Of a stretch of DNA of 14,807 nucleotides, positions 14,342 through 14,807 are shown piece after piece. Source of the stretch: CAJQQY01 sp964352225. Its GTDB lineage: Bacteria > Bacteroidota > Bacteroidia > Chitinophagales > Saprospiraceae. How positions within the stretch are numbered: the first letter of the stretch is position 1; the number at the start of each line of letters is the position of its first letter. Where the stretch lies: positions 1 through 14,807 of the forward strand of contig CAYGRM010000152.1 of the NCBI GenBank assembly GCA_964352225.1, written 5' to 3'. A program made the position numbers and the translations under genes. The notes under the pieces were generated by a model, which was not told the DNA's origin, searched no databases, and was given only the letters and a program-made list of their open reading frames with translations.

Positions 14342-14807
14342 ATGTACAACTCAATCATCATCGGCACAGGCTTCTCGGGCATTTGCATGGCCATTCAACT
14401 CAAGCAAAAAGGAATTGATAATTTTATCATTCTAGAAAAAGCAAATGAGGTTGGCGGGACTTGGAGAGAAAATACTTACCCTGGAGCAGAGTGCGATATT
14501 CCTTCGGCACTTTATAGTTTTTCATTTGAACCTTATCCTGATTGGGAGTACAAATGGTCGCATCAACCACAGATTTTGGAGTACTTAAAAATGTGTGTGA
14601 AAAAATACGACCTCGCATCACACATCCATTTTCAAAAAGAATTGGTTGCTGCTCATTGGAATGAAAACGATCTTTTTTGGGAAATAAAAACTAAAGATGG
14701 TTCCTCTTTTCAAACCAAAACTTTTATTCCCGCAGTTGGGCAATTGCATTTTCCATCTATTTCAAGTTTTACAAATAAAGAAAATTTTGAAGGAGTAACT
14801 TTTCATT
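14342..14807 (+). CDS. Flavin-dependent monooxygenase, Baeyer-Villiger type, N-terminal part (runs off the window)
   Basis: The first 155 codons are present, with no stop before the window ends. The N-terminal Rossmann motif GTGFSG (8-13) binds FAD. GGTWRENTYPGAECD (about 38-52) and the following SALYSFSFEP are typical of class B flavoprotein monooxygenases. The last complete residues, FEGVTFH, match the opening of the Baeyer-Villiger fingerprint FxGxxxHxxxW, cut by the window edge before the Trp. Such enzymes use NADPH and oxygen to insert an oxygen next to a ketone, giving an ester or lactone; flavin-containing N- or S-monooxygenases are the alternative. It follows the carboxylase cluster on the same strand after a 160-bp repeat-containing gap, so a shared pathway is plausible but not proven. 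Confidence 0.88.
   Translation, partial: MYNSIIIGTGFSGICMAIQLKQKGIDNFIILEKANEVGGTWRENTYPGAECDIPSALYSFSFEPYPDWEYKWSHQPQILEYLKMCVKKYDLASHIHFQKELVAAHWNENDLFWEIKTKDGSSFQTKTFIPAVGQLHFPSISSFTNKENFEGVTFH

Noticed and set aside
14034..14354. 106-codon minus-strand frame over the crotonase tail and repeat cluster
   Set aside because: Runs through intergenic repeats and antisense to a conserved tail; no protein family features.

Overview
This window looks like chromosomal DNA of a free-living, AT-rich member of the Bacteroidota. Clues are genes that start without a Shine-Dalgarno sequence, candidate -7 boxes of the TAnnTTTG type, and a 1000-residue TPR / PD40 propeller / carboxypeptidase-regulatory / OmpA protein of a kind typical of that phylum. 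I cannot place it below phylum. I see no phage, integrase, CRISPR, tRNA or rRNA.

Layout. 1-2370 (minus strand): an aquaporin-family channel without the usual filter arginine, a tandem CDGSH iron-sulfur protein, and a class C beta-lactamase-like serine hydrolase. 2571-5573 (plus): the large PorE-like OmpA protein, closed by a bidirectional terminator. 5637-6914 (minus): a small membrane-anchored zinc-finger protein and a YeeE/YedE sulfur transporter split over two genes, behind a perfect TGTGA-N6-TCACA site. 6915-7230: non-coding, with a long imperfect inverted repeat. 7231-8742 (minus): two tandem phosphoesterases (calcineurin-like and PPP-type). 8908 to the end (plus): a TetR regulator behind a perfect 28-bp palindrome, an acyl-CoA carboxylase beta and alpha pair, a crotonase whose C-terminus is frameshifted, and the first 155 codons of a Baeyer-Villiger-type flavin monooxygenase.

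The right-hand cluster is the most interesting part. A carboxylase pair plus a hydratase is the core of leucine (Liu/MCC) and acyclic-terpene (Atu/geranyl-CoA) catabolism. Sequence details of the beta subunit (ESGGANL, SDY, and a Gly where methylcrotonyl-CoA carboxylases have Phe), together with a TetR gene, a palindromic operator and a flavin monooxygenase, point to a larger branched or terpenoid acyl-CoA rather than plain leucine breakdown. This is inference; the rest of the cluster lies beyond the window.

Three families of intergenic repeats are present. The clearest is a pair of REPIN-like elements (two inverted copies, most beginning with GTAG followed by a hairpin) on either side of the carboxylase beta gene. 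Another family lies between the crotonase and the monooxygenase, and a third between the phosphoesterases and the sulfur transporter.
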